Assembly: GCA_945918315.1 (NCBI GenBank)
Contig: CAMEIK010000005.1
Span: 1-19,195 of the forward strand
DNA from: an uncultured Clostridia bacterium
GTDB lineage: Bacteria > Bacillota > Clostridia > Oscillospirales > Oscillospiraceae
Direction of reading: 5' to 3'
DNA: 19,195 bases
Shown here: piece after piece, positions 13,066 to 19,195 of the stretch
Position numbering within the stretch: position 1 is the stretch's first letter
Layout of the letters: every line of letters begins with the position of its first letter
Notes under the pieces: generated by a model
Databases searched by the model: none
What the model saw: only the letters and a program-made list of their open reading frames with translations
Told to the model about the DNA's origin: nothing
Translations under genes and position numbers: made by a program

Positions 13066-14754
13066 ATGGAAACAAGAATCAAAGCAGGCACTGTTCATCC
13101 CCGTCCCCAGCTGCGCCGGGAAACCTGGATGGACCTGAACGGAAAATGGGATTTTACGGTTAAAAAAGATGCCACGCCCCCGGAGGAGTTTGACAGCACA
13201 ATTCTTGTTCCCTTCTGCCCGGAAAGCAAGTGTTCCGGCATTCAAACGTGCTTCCCGGAGGGAAGCTTTCTGTTCTACCGCAGACATGTCAAGCTTCCGG
13301 ATGCTGCCTCCGGACACAGAATTCTTCTGCACGTAGGCGCCGCGGATCAGGAGCTTACCTGTTATGTAAACGGCCTGGAAATTGGCTCCCACTCCGGTGG
13401 CTATACCTCTTTTTTCATGGACATCACGCCGGCAATTCGGGAAGAAAATGAGATTCTTCTGCGTGTCCGGGACGATCTGACCGACAGGGCTTTCCCCAGG
13501 GGGAAGCAGTCCCTCACTCCCGGCGGGATGTGGTATACAAAGGTCTCCGGCATCTGGCAGAGCGTATGGCTGGAATGGGTTCCGGAAACCTACATACAAA
13601 GACTGGATATTCAGGCGGATATGACGGAGGCGAAACTCGACACCGGAGATCCTTCCCTTTCCGGTACTGTTACAGTGATGACACCGGAGGGTGAAATTAG
13701 GCTTCCTCTGACAGAAGGCAGGGCGGTGTTCCATCCGGAAACGCCCCGTCTGTGGAGCCCGGAGGACCCATACCTGTATGAATTTGAAGTGGCCGCTGGA
13801 GAGGACCGGGTTTCCGGGTATTTTGCCCTGCGCTCTTTGGAGATTCAAACCGTGGAAGGCATCCCCCGGCTTTGCCTCAACGGAAAACCCCGGTTCTTCC
13901 ATGGGCTTCTGGATCAGGGATACTGGCCCGACGGAATCTACACACCGGATTCTCCCGACCGCTTCCGGGAGGAGATTCTGGCCATGAAGCGCATGGGCTT
14001 TAACACTCTGCGCAAGCACATCAAGGTTGAACCGGAGGAATACTACTATCAGTGCGATAAGCTGGGCATGTTCGTATTTCAGGATATGGTCAGCAACGGG
14101 GATTACAGCTATCTGAAAGACACAATCTTGCCCACCCTGGGCTTTCAGCGGAAAAATGACTGCCGTGCTCATCCGGACGGCATAAGCCGTAAGATGTTTC
14201 TTGAGAACATGCGCGCTCAGGTCCTTCAGCTGAAAAATCACCCCTGTATTGTCCTGTGGACGATCTTCAACGAGGGATGGGGGCAGTTTGATTCCACCTC
14301 TGTCTATCGTGAGCTGAAATCTCTGGACCCCAGCCGCTTTATCTGCTCTTTCTCCGGCTGGTTCCGGGGCGGAGAAAGTGATGTGTTCAGCCGCCATATC
14401 TATTTCGGACAGTGGCACCACCTGAAAAGAACGGAAAAACCTCTTGTTCTTTCGGAGTTCGGCGGGATCTGTCTGGCTGTGGAGGGCCATCTGTTCCATC
14501 CGGAAAAATCCTACGGCTATCAAAACAGTGAAGATTTCGATGATTACCGCAAGAAGCTTCTGACTCTCTACCGCAGGCACATCCTCCCCGCCATTCCCAA
14601 GGGACTCTGCGCCGCCATCTACACCCAGGTGTCCGATGTGGAGGAAGAAATCAACGGTCTTCTTACTTACGACCGGCAGGTAACAAAGCCTGATGAAGAA
14701 GACATGCGCTGCCTTTCGGAGGAGCTTTACGCCGCAATGCAGGGTAAAAAATAA
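13066..14754 (+). CDS. Glycoside hydrolase family 2 protein
   Basis: A 562-residue retaining glycosidase of the beta-galactosidase/mannosidase/glucuronidase family. Domains in order: N-terminal sugar-binding beta sandwich (about 1-172) with the family block GGMWYTKVSGIWQSVWLEW (153-171); an Ig-like domain (about 173-262); and a TIM barrel (about 265-562). Glu403 in TIFNEGWGQ is the acid/base and Glu464 in VLSEFGG is the nucleophile by homology. TLRKHIKVEPEEYYYQCDKL (314-333) is the usual barrel segment, where the family often has RxxHxP. There is no signal peptide, so it acts in the cytoplasm, probably on imported or small glycosides. It ends shortly after the barrel, without C-terminal sandwich domains as in LacZ. 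ATG 13066 has a full AAGGAGG box. The exact sugar is not predictable; no transporter is beside it. Confidence 0.92.
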   Translation: METRIKAGTVHPRPQLRRETWMDLNGKWDFTVKKDATPPEEFDSTILVPFCPESKCSGIQTCFPEGSFLFYRRHVKLPDAASGHRILLHVGAADQELTCYVNGLEIGSHSGGYTSFFMDITPAIREENEILLRVRDDLTDRAFPRGKQSLTPGGMWYTKVSGIWQSVWLEWVPETYIQRLDIQADMTEAKLDTGDPSLSGTVTVMTPEGEIRLPLTEGRAVFHPETPRLWSPEDPYLYEFEVAAGEDRVSGYFALRSLEIQTVEGIPRLCLNGKPRFFHGLLDQGYWPDGIYTPDSPDRFREEILAMKRMGFNTLRKHIKVEPEEYYYQCDKLGMFVFQDMVSNGDYSYLKDTILPTLGFQRKNDCRAHPDGISRKMFLENMRAQVLQLKNHPCIVLWTIFNEGWGQFDSTSVYRELKSLDPSRFICSFSGWFRGGESDVFSRHIYFGQWHHLKRTEKPLVLSEFGGICLAVEGHLFHPEKSYGYQNSEDFDDYRKKLLTLYRRHILPAIPKGLCAAIYTQVSDVEEEINGLLTYDRQVTKPDEEDMRCLSEELYAAMQGKK

Positions 14755-14781
14755 ATTCAACTGTTGGTTGGGTGATTTTTC

Positions 14782-14804
14782 CCCATTCGGTTGAGCAGAA
14801 TGGG
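14782..14804. repeat. Perfect 7-bp inverted repeat in the intergenic region upstream of the XRE gene
   Basis: CCCATTC and GAATGGG flank a nine-base spacer. No T run follows on the plus strand, so it is not a clear terminator of the GH2 gene. It lies about 27 bases upstream of the palindrome at 14831-14866. It may be chance. Confidence 0.35.
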
Positions 14805-14830
14805 CTGCAATCAACTATTGTTCCATTCCT

Positions 14831-14866
14831 TTTGGCAGCCTTCCCTGGTATACTAAAGCTGCCAAA
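14831..14866 (+). promoter_or_regulatory. Extended -10 promoter flanked by a perfect 9-bp palindrome (candidate autoregulatory operator)
   Basis: TGG followed by TATACT (14849-14854) is an extended -10 promoter. It lies within the spacer of a perfect inverted repeat, TTTGGCAGC (14831-14839) and GCTGCCAAA (14858-14866). The transcript would start near 14861, inside the right arm, so the repeat cannot form as a full RNA hairpin. It looks instead like a DNA operator. The gene directly downstream encodes a helix-turn-helix regulator, the likely binder. Confidence 0.55.
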
Positions 14867-14884
14867 CGAAAGGAGATCATCACT

Positions 14885-15382
14885 ATGGAAGAAACATTGG
14901 GAAAACGTATTTCGACGCTTCGGAAGCAGAAAGACCTCAGGCAGGACGATATTGCCCAGCTGCTGGATGTAAGCCCCCAGGCAGTCAGCAAATGGGAAAA
15001 TGACCAGACCTGCCCAGACATTGGCCTTTTGCCGAAGCTGGCAAAAATTCTTGGCGTCACCACGGACGAGCTTTTATCCGGCAAGCAGGAACTGCAGGAA
15101 GTCAAATTGGTGCCGCCGGAGGAACGCAAGGATATACAGAATATGCTGCTTCGGATTATGGTTGACTCCGCGGACGGAGATAAGGTGCGGGTCAATCTAC
15201 CCATGGCGCTGGTTCAGGTCGCAATGGATATGGGCATGGAAATGCCCCAGCTATCCGGAAAGGAAACCCTGAAAAACATTGACCTGAATCAGATTCTGGA
15301 GCTTGTGCGTCAGGGGGCTGTCGGGAACCTGGTAGAAGTGGAGTCCTCCGACGGGGACATTGTGAGAATTTTTGTGGAGTAA
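14885..15382 (+). CDS. XRE-family transcriptional regulator with a C-terminal sensor-like domain
   Basis: A 165-residue protein. Residues 7-61 are a Cro/C1-type helix-turn-helix (RISTLRKQKDLRQDDIAQLL, then VSPQAVSKWEND), a DNA-binding fold. A linker (LVPPEERKD) leads to a C-terminal domain of about 78 residues. It opens with MLLRIMVDSADGDKVRVNLP and closes with NLVEVESSDGDIVRIFVE, with a helical middle (IDLNQILELVRQGAVG). I know this domain from clostridial proteins without an established ligand. The ATG at 14885 has AAAGGAG about ten bases upstream. The 81-residue partner gene follows after five bases and repeats the form of the C-terminal domain. The flanking palindrome at the promoter suggests self-repression. 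It could also control the unlinked oadB gene downstream, which is not tested by sequence. Confidence 0.88.
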   Translation: MEETLGKRISTLRKQKDLRQDDIAQLLDVSPQAVSKWENDQTCPDIGLLPKLAKILGVTTDELLSGKQELQEVKLVPPEERKDIQNMLLRIMVDSADGDKVRVNLPMALVQVAMDMGMEMPQLSGKETLKNIDLNQILELVRQGAVGNLVEVESSDGDIVRIFVE

Positions 15383-15387
15383 GAAAC

Positions 15388-15633
15388 GTGAAGATCCTGG
15401 TAAAAGAAAACGGCGGTCCTACCATCCGCCTGATCTTCCCCTCCGGTTTGGTCCTGAATTTCGTGAGCGCAAGCTTTCTGCCGAAATGCCTGGAAGAACA
15501 GGGAATCCATATAACCCGGGAGCAGGCCCGGGTTTTTATCAAGGAACTGAACCGCTTCCGGAAACGGCACAAAGACTGGAAGCTTGTAGAAGTGCGCGAT
15601 GCCAAAGGGGATTACGTCGAGATTCGTCTATGA
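15388..15633 (+). CDS. 81-residue partner protein resembling the C-terminal domain of the XRE regulator
   Basis: The frame begins at a GTG (15388) with GGAG eight bases upstream, five bases after the regulator's stop. The sequence opens MKILVKENGGPTIRLIFPSG and ends LVEVRDAKGDYVEIRL. The same two blocks, first 'I(M/L)V...(V/I)R(V/L)..P' and last 'LVEV...GD.V.I', bracket the C-terminal domain of the upstream regulator. The middle is a basic helix (VFIKELNRFRKRHKDWK, residues 49-65). There is no HTH, signal peptide or membrane helix. I infer that the two are related domains that could pair, forming a regulator/partner couple. No function is known to me. A terminator follows after about 30 bases, so the operon has only these two genes. 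Confidence 0.75.
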   Translation: MKILVKENGGPTIRLIFPSGLVLNFVSASFLPKCLEEQGIHITREQARVFIKELNRFRKRHKDWKLVEVRDAKGDYVEIRL

Positions 15634-15662
15634 TGCAGCCTGCAGCAAAAAACATGCAAAAT

Positions 15663-15692
15663 GGTCAACTCCGAAAGGGGTTGGCCTTTTTT
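15663..15692 (+). terminator. Rho-independent terminator of the regulator operon
   Basis: GGTCAACTCC and GGGGTTGGCC pair over 10 bp with two G-T wobbles around a GAAA loop, then six T. Confidence 0.88.
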
Positions 15693-15783
15693 ATGGACGA
15701 AGCGCTTTTGTGATACTGAGCTGCCTCCGCTGTTTCCAATCCCGGTCCGCCGTCTTTCAGTATGATTCGCAGAGCCACGCCAC

Positions 15784-15789
15784 TATAAT
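15784..15789 (+). promoter_or_regulatory. Consensus -10 box, likely promoter of the oadB unit
   Basis: TATAAT lies 30 bases upstream of the start codon at 15819. The -35 region is weak (TATGAT at 17 bases), so this promoter may need an activator or be only moderate. Confidence 0.5.
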
Positions 15790-15818
15790 GGAATGGATAA
15801 AAAATGGGGAGGGTATTT

Positions 15819-16928
15819 ATGGATGGATCGTATGCGAACCTTCTGACCATGAACTGGGGGCAAGTCGTTATGTGGATGATCGGCGGCGTCCTAATCTACC
15901 TGGCTATTGCGAAAAACATGGAACCAACCTTGCTTTTGCCCATGGGCTTCGGGTCTATTCTTGTTAACCTGCCCAACTCCAGCGCGGCAGCGGTAATTCG
16001 GCACCTGTTTGAGATAGGCATTGCGGAGTATGAGCTGTTTCCCTTGCTGCTGTTTATCGGGATTGGCGCCATGATTGATTTTCAGCCCCTGCTCACCAAT
16101 CCTAAGCTTATGATCTTCGGAGCCGCAGCCCAATTCGGCATTTTTTTCACACTTGGCCTTGCGTCCCTGTTCGGCTTCACGCTGAAGGATGCCGCCTCCA
16201 TTGCCATTATCGGCGCGGCGGACGGTCCCACCTCGATTTATGTAGCTACCGTTCTGAAAAGCAGCTACTTATCCGCGATTATGGTAGCTGCATATTCCTA
16301 TATGGCATTGGTGCCGATTATCCAACCGCCGGTAATCAAAGCCTGCACCACGAAAGCAGAGCGCCGTATCAGAATGCCCTACACGGGCAAACCCTTCCCC
16401 AGGGTCACCAAAATTCTCTTTCCCATCACGGTCACAATCATTGTGGGAATTGTGACGCCGGACGCGGTGGCCCTGATCGGTTTTCTGATGTTCGGGAACG
16501 TAATCCGGGAATGTGGCGTTCTGGATTCTCTGTCACAAACAGCGCAAAATGTACTGGCAAACCTTATCACGATTTTACTGGGGATTTCCATTGCCTCCCA
16601 GATGACTGCCGATCAATTTCTGCGCCCCAGGACATTGCTGATTATGGGCCTTGGGCTGATCGCGTTTGTTGTGGATACCATCAGTGGAATTCTCATTGCC
16701 AAGCTGATGAACCTGTTCAGCAGGGAAAAAATCAATCCCATGATCGGTGCCGCGGGCATTTCCGCTTTTCCTATGTCCGCCCGAGTCGTACATAAAATGG
16801 GATTAGCCGAGGATCATCAGAATTTCCTGCTGATGCATTCCGTTGGTGTGAATGTTTCCGGGCAGATCGCTTCCGTGATTGCGGGCGGTCTGATTCTGGA
16901 GCTGACGCGCGGAATGATTGGAGGTTAA
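15819..16928 (+). CDS. Sodium-ion-translocating decarboxylase beta subunit (OadB-like)
   Basis: A 369-residue integral membrane protein of the OadB/MmdB/GcdB family, which couples decarboxylation of a carboxybiotin carrier to sodium export. About nine to eleven hydrophobic segments are seen, with the family's opening MNWGQVVMWMIGGVLIYLAI, then EPTLLLPMGFGSILVNLP. The sodium-binding region is AADGPTSIYVAT (133-144) with Asp135, matching the essential Asp203 of Klebsiella OadB. SVGVNVSGQIASVIAGG (341-357) is the second conserved region with Asn345. I chose ATG 15819 because GGGGAGGG sits five bases upstream; ATG 15804 lies before this RBS. A 44-codon OadG-like gene follows. No alpha subunit, biotin carrier or decarboxylase gene is in the window. 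The substrate (oxaloacetate, methylmalonyl-CoA or glutaconyl-CoA) is therefore unknown. Confidence 0.93.
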   Translation: MDGSYANLLTMNWGQVVMWMIGGVLIYLAIAKNMEPTLLLPMGFGSILVNLPNSSAAAVIRHLFEIGIAEYELFPLLLFIGIGAMIDFQPLLTNPKLMIFGAAAQFGIFFTLGLASLFGFTLKDAASIAIIGAADGPTSIYVATVLKSSYLSAIMVAAYSYMALVPIIQPPVIKACTTKAERRIRMPYTGKPFPRVTKILFPITVTIIVGIVTPDAVALIGFLMFGNVIRECGVLDSLSQTAQNVLANLITILLGISIASQMTADQFLRPRTLLIMGLGLIAFVVDTISGILIAKLMNLFSREKINPMIGAAGISAFPMSARVVHKMGLAEDHQNFLLMHSVGVNVSGQIASVIAGGLILELTRGMIGG

Positions 16929-16931
16929 GCT

Positions 16932-17066
16932 ATGTTTGCCTTTCGTCCTGATTATATGCTCAAGGTTCTTCCTGTTATGGGCTACGGAATGCTTGGTATT
17001 TTCCTTGTTACAGGTTTTCTCATCGGTATTGTGAAGCTGCTCAACAGGTTTTCTGAAATTGAGTGA
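16932..17066 (+). CDS. OadG-like small membrane subunit, 44 residues
   Basis: A short frame, MFAFRPDYMLKVLPVMGYG at the start, then one hydrophobic helix (about residues 15-37, GMLGIFLVTGFLIGIVKLL), and the ending NRFSEIE. The layout with a single membrane helix and a short tail fits the OadG-related small transporter subunits that follow OadB in many Firmicutes. GGAGG lies seven bases upstream of the ATG, inside the end of oadB, so the two are coupled. Full OadG is larger (about 80 residues or more); this one lacks the long cytoplasmic part that binds the carboxyltransferase. The assignment rests on layout and position; sequence likeness is limited. Confidence 0.7.
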   Translation: MFAFRPDYMLKVLPVMGYGMLGIFLVTGFLIGIVKLLNRFSEIE

Positions 17067-17093
17067 GACGATACCGGAAATTCGGAGAAAATA

Positions 17094-17129
17094 GGGCCTG
17101 CCGCAAACCGTTCCATTTGCGGCAGGCCC
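17094..17129. terminator. Bidirectional terminator between the oadB unit and trpS
   Basis: GGGCCTGCCGCAAA and TTTGCGGCAGGCCC pair perfectly over 14 bp around an eight-base loop. On the minus strand the stem is followed by TATTTTCTCC, so it also ends the trpS message. On the plus strand the T run is weak. It lies between two convergent genes. Confidence 0.82.
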
Positions 17130-17160
17130 TGATCATTATGAAATTCCGACAGGGATATGC

Positions 17161-18183
17161 TTATCTTCCAATAAATCCAACTTTTTTATAAACCTTGCGC
17201 ATTGTCTTTTCCGCAACGAAGGATGCACGTCGGGCGCCCTCTTTGTAAACGCTTTCCAGATATGCCTTATCCTTCATAATCCGCTGGGCCTCCTCCCGGA
17301 TGGGACGGAGGGTCTCCACAACCGTTTCGCCGACGGCGGGCTTGAATTTTCCGTAGCCGCAGCCGGCAAATTCCTGTTCTATTTCCGCATAGCTCTTTCC
17401 GGTGCAGGCAGAATAGATGGTCATGAGGTTGGAAACGCCGGGCTTCTTCTCTTTATCGTAGTGGACACAGTTTTCCGTATCGGAATCGGTAATGGCACGC
17501 TTAAACTGCCGCATAATGGTTTCCGGTGTATCCATCAGCAGGACCCGGCCGGTATCCTCGTTCTCCGACTTGGACATCTTGGCTGTCGGATTGGTCAGGC
17601 TCATAATCCGGGCACCCACCTTGGGGACATAGGGCTCCGGCAGTTTGAACACATCCCCGTAAATGCCGTTGAAACGGCGGGCAATGGTATGGCACAGCTC
17701 CACATGCTGCTTCTGGTCCTCACCAACAGGAACATAATCCGGCTGATACAGGAGAATGTCCGCTGCCATCAGGCTGGGATAGGTAAACAGGCCGCCATTG
17801 ATATTATCCGCGTTCTTTGCGGACTTGTCCTTAAACTGGGTCATACGGCTCAGCTCGCCAAACATGGCGTAGCAGTTGAGCACCCAGCCTAGCTCCGCGT
17901 GCTGGGGAACCTGGCTCTGAATAAAGAGAGTGTTTTTCTCAGGGTCCAGGCCGCAGGCAATATACTGGGCAAGCTGCTCCAGGGTACGGCGGCGCAGATC
18001 GGCAGGATTCTGACGCACCGTAATTGCGTGGAGGTCTGCCATAAAATAAAAGCAGTCAAATTCCTCGGACCGGGCTCCCCAGTTCCGGATGGCACCAAGA
18101 TAGCTGCCAAGGGTCAGATCACCGGAGGGCTTGATACCGGACAGCATCCGCTTTTTCGGCTGTTCACGAATTTCTTCGGTCAT
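17161..18183 (-). CDS. trpS: Tryptophanyl-tRNA synthetase
   Basis: A 340-residue class I synthetase that charges tRNA-Trp. The HIGH-equivalent region is SGIKPSGDLTLGSYLGAI (15-32), with SY where many have NY. FMADLHAIT (47-55), GELSRMTQFKDK (109-120) and PVGEDQKQHVEL (152-163) form the tryptophan and ATP site. KMSKS is at 202-206. Length is normal. I chose ATG 18183 with AAGGA about nine bases upstream; a GTG at 18192 lies too close to this box. Its promoter lies in the 72-base gap to rsmE. No T-box leader is present there, so it is not tRNA-controlled by that mechanism from this short leader. It converges with the oadB unit across a bidirectional terminator. Confidence 0.96.
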   Translation of the reverse strand: MTEEIREQPKKRMLSGIKPSGDLTLGSYLGAIRNWGARSEEFDCFYFMADLHAITVRQNPADLRRRTLEQLAQYIACGLDPEKNTLFIQSQVPQHAELGWVLNCYAMFGELSRMTQFKDKSAKNADNINGGLFTYPSLMAADILLYQPDYVPVGEDQKQHVELCHTIARRFNGIYGDVFKLPEPYVPKVGARIMSLTNPTAKMSKSENEDTGRVLLMDTPETIMRQFKRAITDSDTENCVHYDKEKKPGVSNLMTIYSACTGKSYAEIEQEFAGCGYGKFKPAVGETVVETLRPIREEAQRIMKDKAYLESVYKEGARRASFVAEKTMRKVYKKVGFIGR

Positions 18184-18216
18184 ATCATTCACGCTTCCTT
18201 TTTTCGCTTTTGCATC

Positions 18217-18245
18217 ATTTTAACACAGTTTTTTCCGATACGCAA
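18217..18245 (-). promoter_or_regulatory. Sigma-A promoter for trpS
   Basis: On the minus strand TTGCGT (18240-18245), a 17-base spacer and TAAAAT (18217-18222), with TG one base before the -10 box. The start codon lies 33 bases downstream of the -10 box. Confidence 0.6.
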
Positions 18246-18255
18246 GGGCTTCTTA

Positions 18256-18987
18256 TCAGAACTCCCCCGCAGCGTACATAACGGCGGACAGGGCGCAAAG
18301 GGGCGCGGTCTCGCAGCGGAGGATCCGGCTGCCCAGAGTGCAGACCGTAAGGCCGACAGAGCGGGCTTCCTCTACTTCCCTTTCTTCTAAACCGCCCTCC
18401 GGACCGGAAAGAAGGCTTATGCTGCGAAACGTGCCGGCGTTCAAGGCCTGAGACAGCGTAACGGCATGCTCATTTTCATAAAACAGAATCCCAAGCTCCG
18501 CTTCCTTTGCCCGGTTCAGCGCCTCCCGCCAGGATGACAGCAGAACAATTTCCGGAATCCGGCCACGGCCGGATTGCTCGGCGGCAGACTGGGCTATCCT
18601 CTGCCAGCGCTCCCGCTTCTTTCCCAGACTTTTTTCCTCCGGGCGGGATACGCACCGGGCAGAGGGAAAGGCGACGATCTCAGCGGCTCCAAGCTCTGTC
18701 GCTTTCTGAATTACATGCTCCAGCTTGTCCGCCTTGGGATAAGCCATATAGACGCTTACCTTGACACAGGGCTCTGATACGGAGGCATAAATCTTCCCCG
18801 CCTCCAGAACAGTCTCGGAACCGGAACAGGAAAGGATTCTGCAAAGGCGCTCCCACCCGGCTCCGTCACAGACAATCACCTGTTCCCCGGCTTTCAGCCG
18901 AAGGACGGATGCGTGCTTTCCGTTTTCAGCGGTGAGAACAGGTGCATCCGATAAAAAGGTTTCCCGGTCAACAAAAAATCTGGTCAT
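18256..18987 (-). CDS. rsmE: 16S rRNA (uracil1498-N3)-methyltransferase RsmE
   Basis: A 243-residue SPOUT-fold methyltransferase that modifies U1498 of 16S rRNA with S-adenosylmethionine. The N-terminal PUA-like part (1-70) begins MTRFFVDRE and includes KHASVLRLKAGEQVIVCDG (24-42). The catalytic domain has KADKLEHVIQKATELGAAEI (85-104), ERWQRIAQSAAEQSGRGRIP (126-145), the SAM knot LLSGPEGGLEEREV (192-205) and LGSRILRCETAPLCAL (218-233). The family's usual LGPRILRxETA has S for P here. ATG 18987 has GGAGG seven bases upstream. It is upstream of trpS on the same strand, with its own start region to the right and no prmA gene in view. Confidence 0.95.
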   Translation of the reverse strand: MTRFFVDRETFLSDAPVLTAENGKHASVLRLKAGEQVIVCDGAGWERLCRILSCSGSETVLEAGKIYASVSEPCVKVSVYMAYPKADKLEHVIQKATELGAAEIVAFPSARCVSRPEEKSLGKKRERWQRIAQSAAEQSGRGRIPEIVLLSSWREALNRAKEAELGILFYENEHAVTLSQALNAGTFRSISLLSGPEGGLEEREVEEARSVGLTVCTLGSRILRCETAPLCALSAVMYAAGEF

Positions 18988-19157
18988 TGCAGAACCTCCA
19001 TAGCAAAGGGCCGTTAAAAATCCGGCTGAAATGCTGTTATAAACCGGCGGAACAACTTAACACGCCGCCACTGTTTGCGACGGCCTTCTCGGAATCGTTC
19101 CTTTTTCCGCCCCGCTGTTTGCTCTTCTTCTTTGAAAAGTGGACTCTCCCACGGCCT
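18988..19157. other. Right-edge intergenic region, no recognised gene
   Basis: About 170 bases between rsmE and the edge terminator. On the minus strand a frame of 46 codons (19037-19177) starts MPVACFLGRGRVHFS and is basic in the middle (KKKSKQRGGKR). Its ATG lies inside the hairpin at 19158-19184, with a GAGG box at a fair distance. I do not call it a gene. The rsmE leader with its RBS is in this region, and a clear promoter was not found. Confidence 0.4.
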
Positions 19158-19184
19158 AAAAAACATGCCACCGGCATGTTTTTT
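19158..19184. terminator. Bidirectional terminator at the right edge
   Basis: AAAAAACATGCC and GGCATGTTTTTT pair perfectly over 12 bp around the loop ACC. The stem has six A on one side and six T on the other, so it works on both strands. It closes whatever gene lies to the right (minus strand) and separates it from rsmE. Confidence 0.8.
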
Positions 19185-19195
19185 ACCCTCGCTTC

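Noticed and set aside
12994..14814. A 606-codon open frame on the minus strand opposite the GH2 gene, longer than the GH2 frame itself
   Set aside because: The plus-strand frame has all GH2 domains and both catalytic glutamates, and a full RBS. The minus frame has no known domain and low-complexity residue use; it is a GC-rich shadow.
15630..15713. A short frame reading through the regulator terminator
   Set aside because: It starts at the end of the 81-residue gene, runs through the terminator stem and T run, and has no RBS.
18184..18255. Possible T-box leader before trpS
   Set aside because: The gap to rsmE is only 72 bases and holds a normal promoter. There is no room for a T-box and no antiterminator motif.
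1..19195. CRISPR arrays, insertion sequences, prophage or integrase genes, tRNA genes
   Set aside because: No regularly spaced repeat, transposase, integrase or tRNA fold was seen on either strand.

Overview
The window looks like chromosomal DNA of an anaerobic, endospore-forming Clostridia species, most likely of the gut Oscillospiraceae/Ruminococcaceae type. The evidence is moderately high GC, AGGAGG ribosome binding sites with several TTG/GTG starts, a SleC-type spore cortex-lytic gene set, an OadB-type sodium pump subunit, and housekeeping genes of Firmicutes type. No rRNA, tRNA, CRISPR array, insertion sequence or phage gene was seen. The taxonomic call is inference from gene content.

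Layout. 1-171 is the 3' end of a small membrane protein gene. 193-4320 (minus) is a four-gene operon, tmk > DJ-1/PfpI > mltG > peptidase U32/TrhP-like, read from a strong promoter at 4383-4411. Diverging from it, 4483-6661 (plus) holds a DEAD-box RNA helicase and a divergent DprA-like gene joined by a TTGA overlap and closed by a terminator. 6816-8128 (plus) is a YfcE-like phosphodiesterase and coaX (type III pantothenate kinase), joined by an ATGA overlap. A 53-codon membrane protein gene (minus) overlaps the coaX 3' end. A three-helix membrane protein of unknown function follows at 8390-8815. 8899-9105 is a compact transcription unit (extended -10, RBS, 32-codon ORF, two perfect hairpins). 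9104-9688 (minus) is a CDP-alcohol phosphatidyltransferase with its own promoter.

9793-12519 (minus) is a spore block. It contains an all-helical protein behind a sigma-G-like promoter, then three genes behind a sigma-K-like promoter. These three correspond to the pro-region of SleC, the SpoIID/LytB catalytic domain plus peptidoglycan-binding repeats, and an extra two-repeat peptidoglycan-binding protein. SleC, normally one chain, therefore seems to be encoded in pieces.

12564-14754 (plus) is a GNAT acetyltransferase plus a glycoside hydrolase family 2 enzyme behind a consensus sigma-A promoter. 14831-15692 (plus) is a small regulatory operon: an XRE-type regulator whose -10 box is flanked by a perfect 9-bp palindrome, and an 81-residue partner resembling the regulator's own C-terminal domain. 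15784-17066 (plus) is oadB with a 44-codon OadG-like membrane peptide and no carboxyltransferase nearby. A bidirectional terminator separates it from trpS (minus) and rsmE (minus). The right edge carries another bidirectional terminator and no recognised gene.

Most of the window is ordinary housekeeping. The parts that deserve attention are the split SleC operon with its sporulation promoters, the small unit at 8899-9105, the two overlooked small membrane proteins, and the regulator/partner pair with its palindrome.
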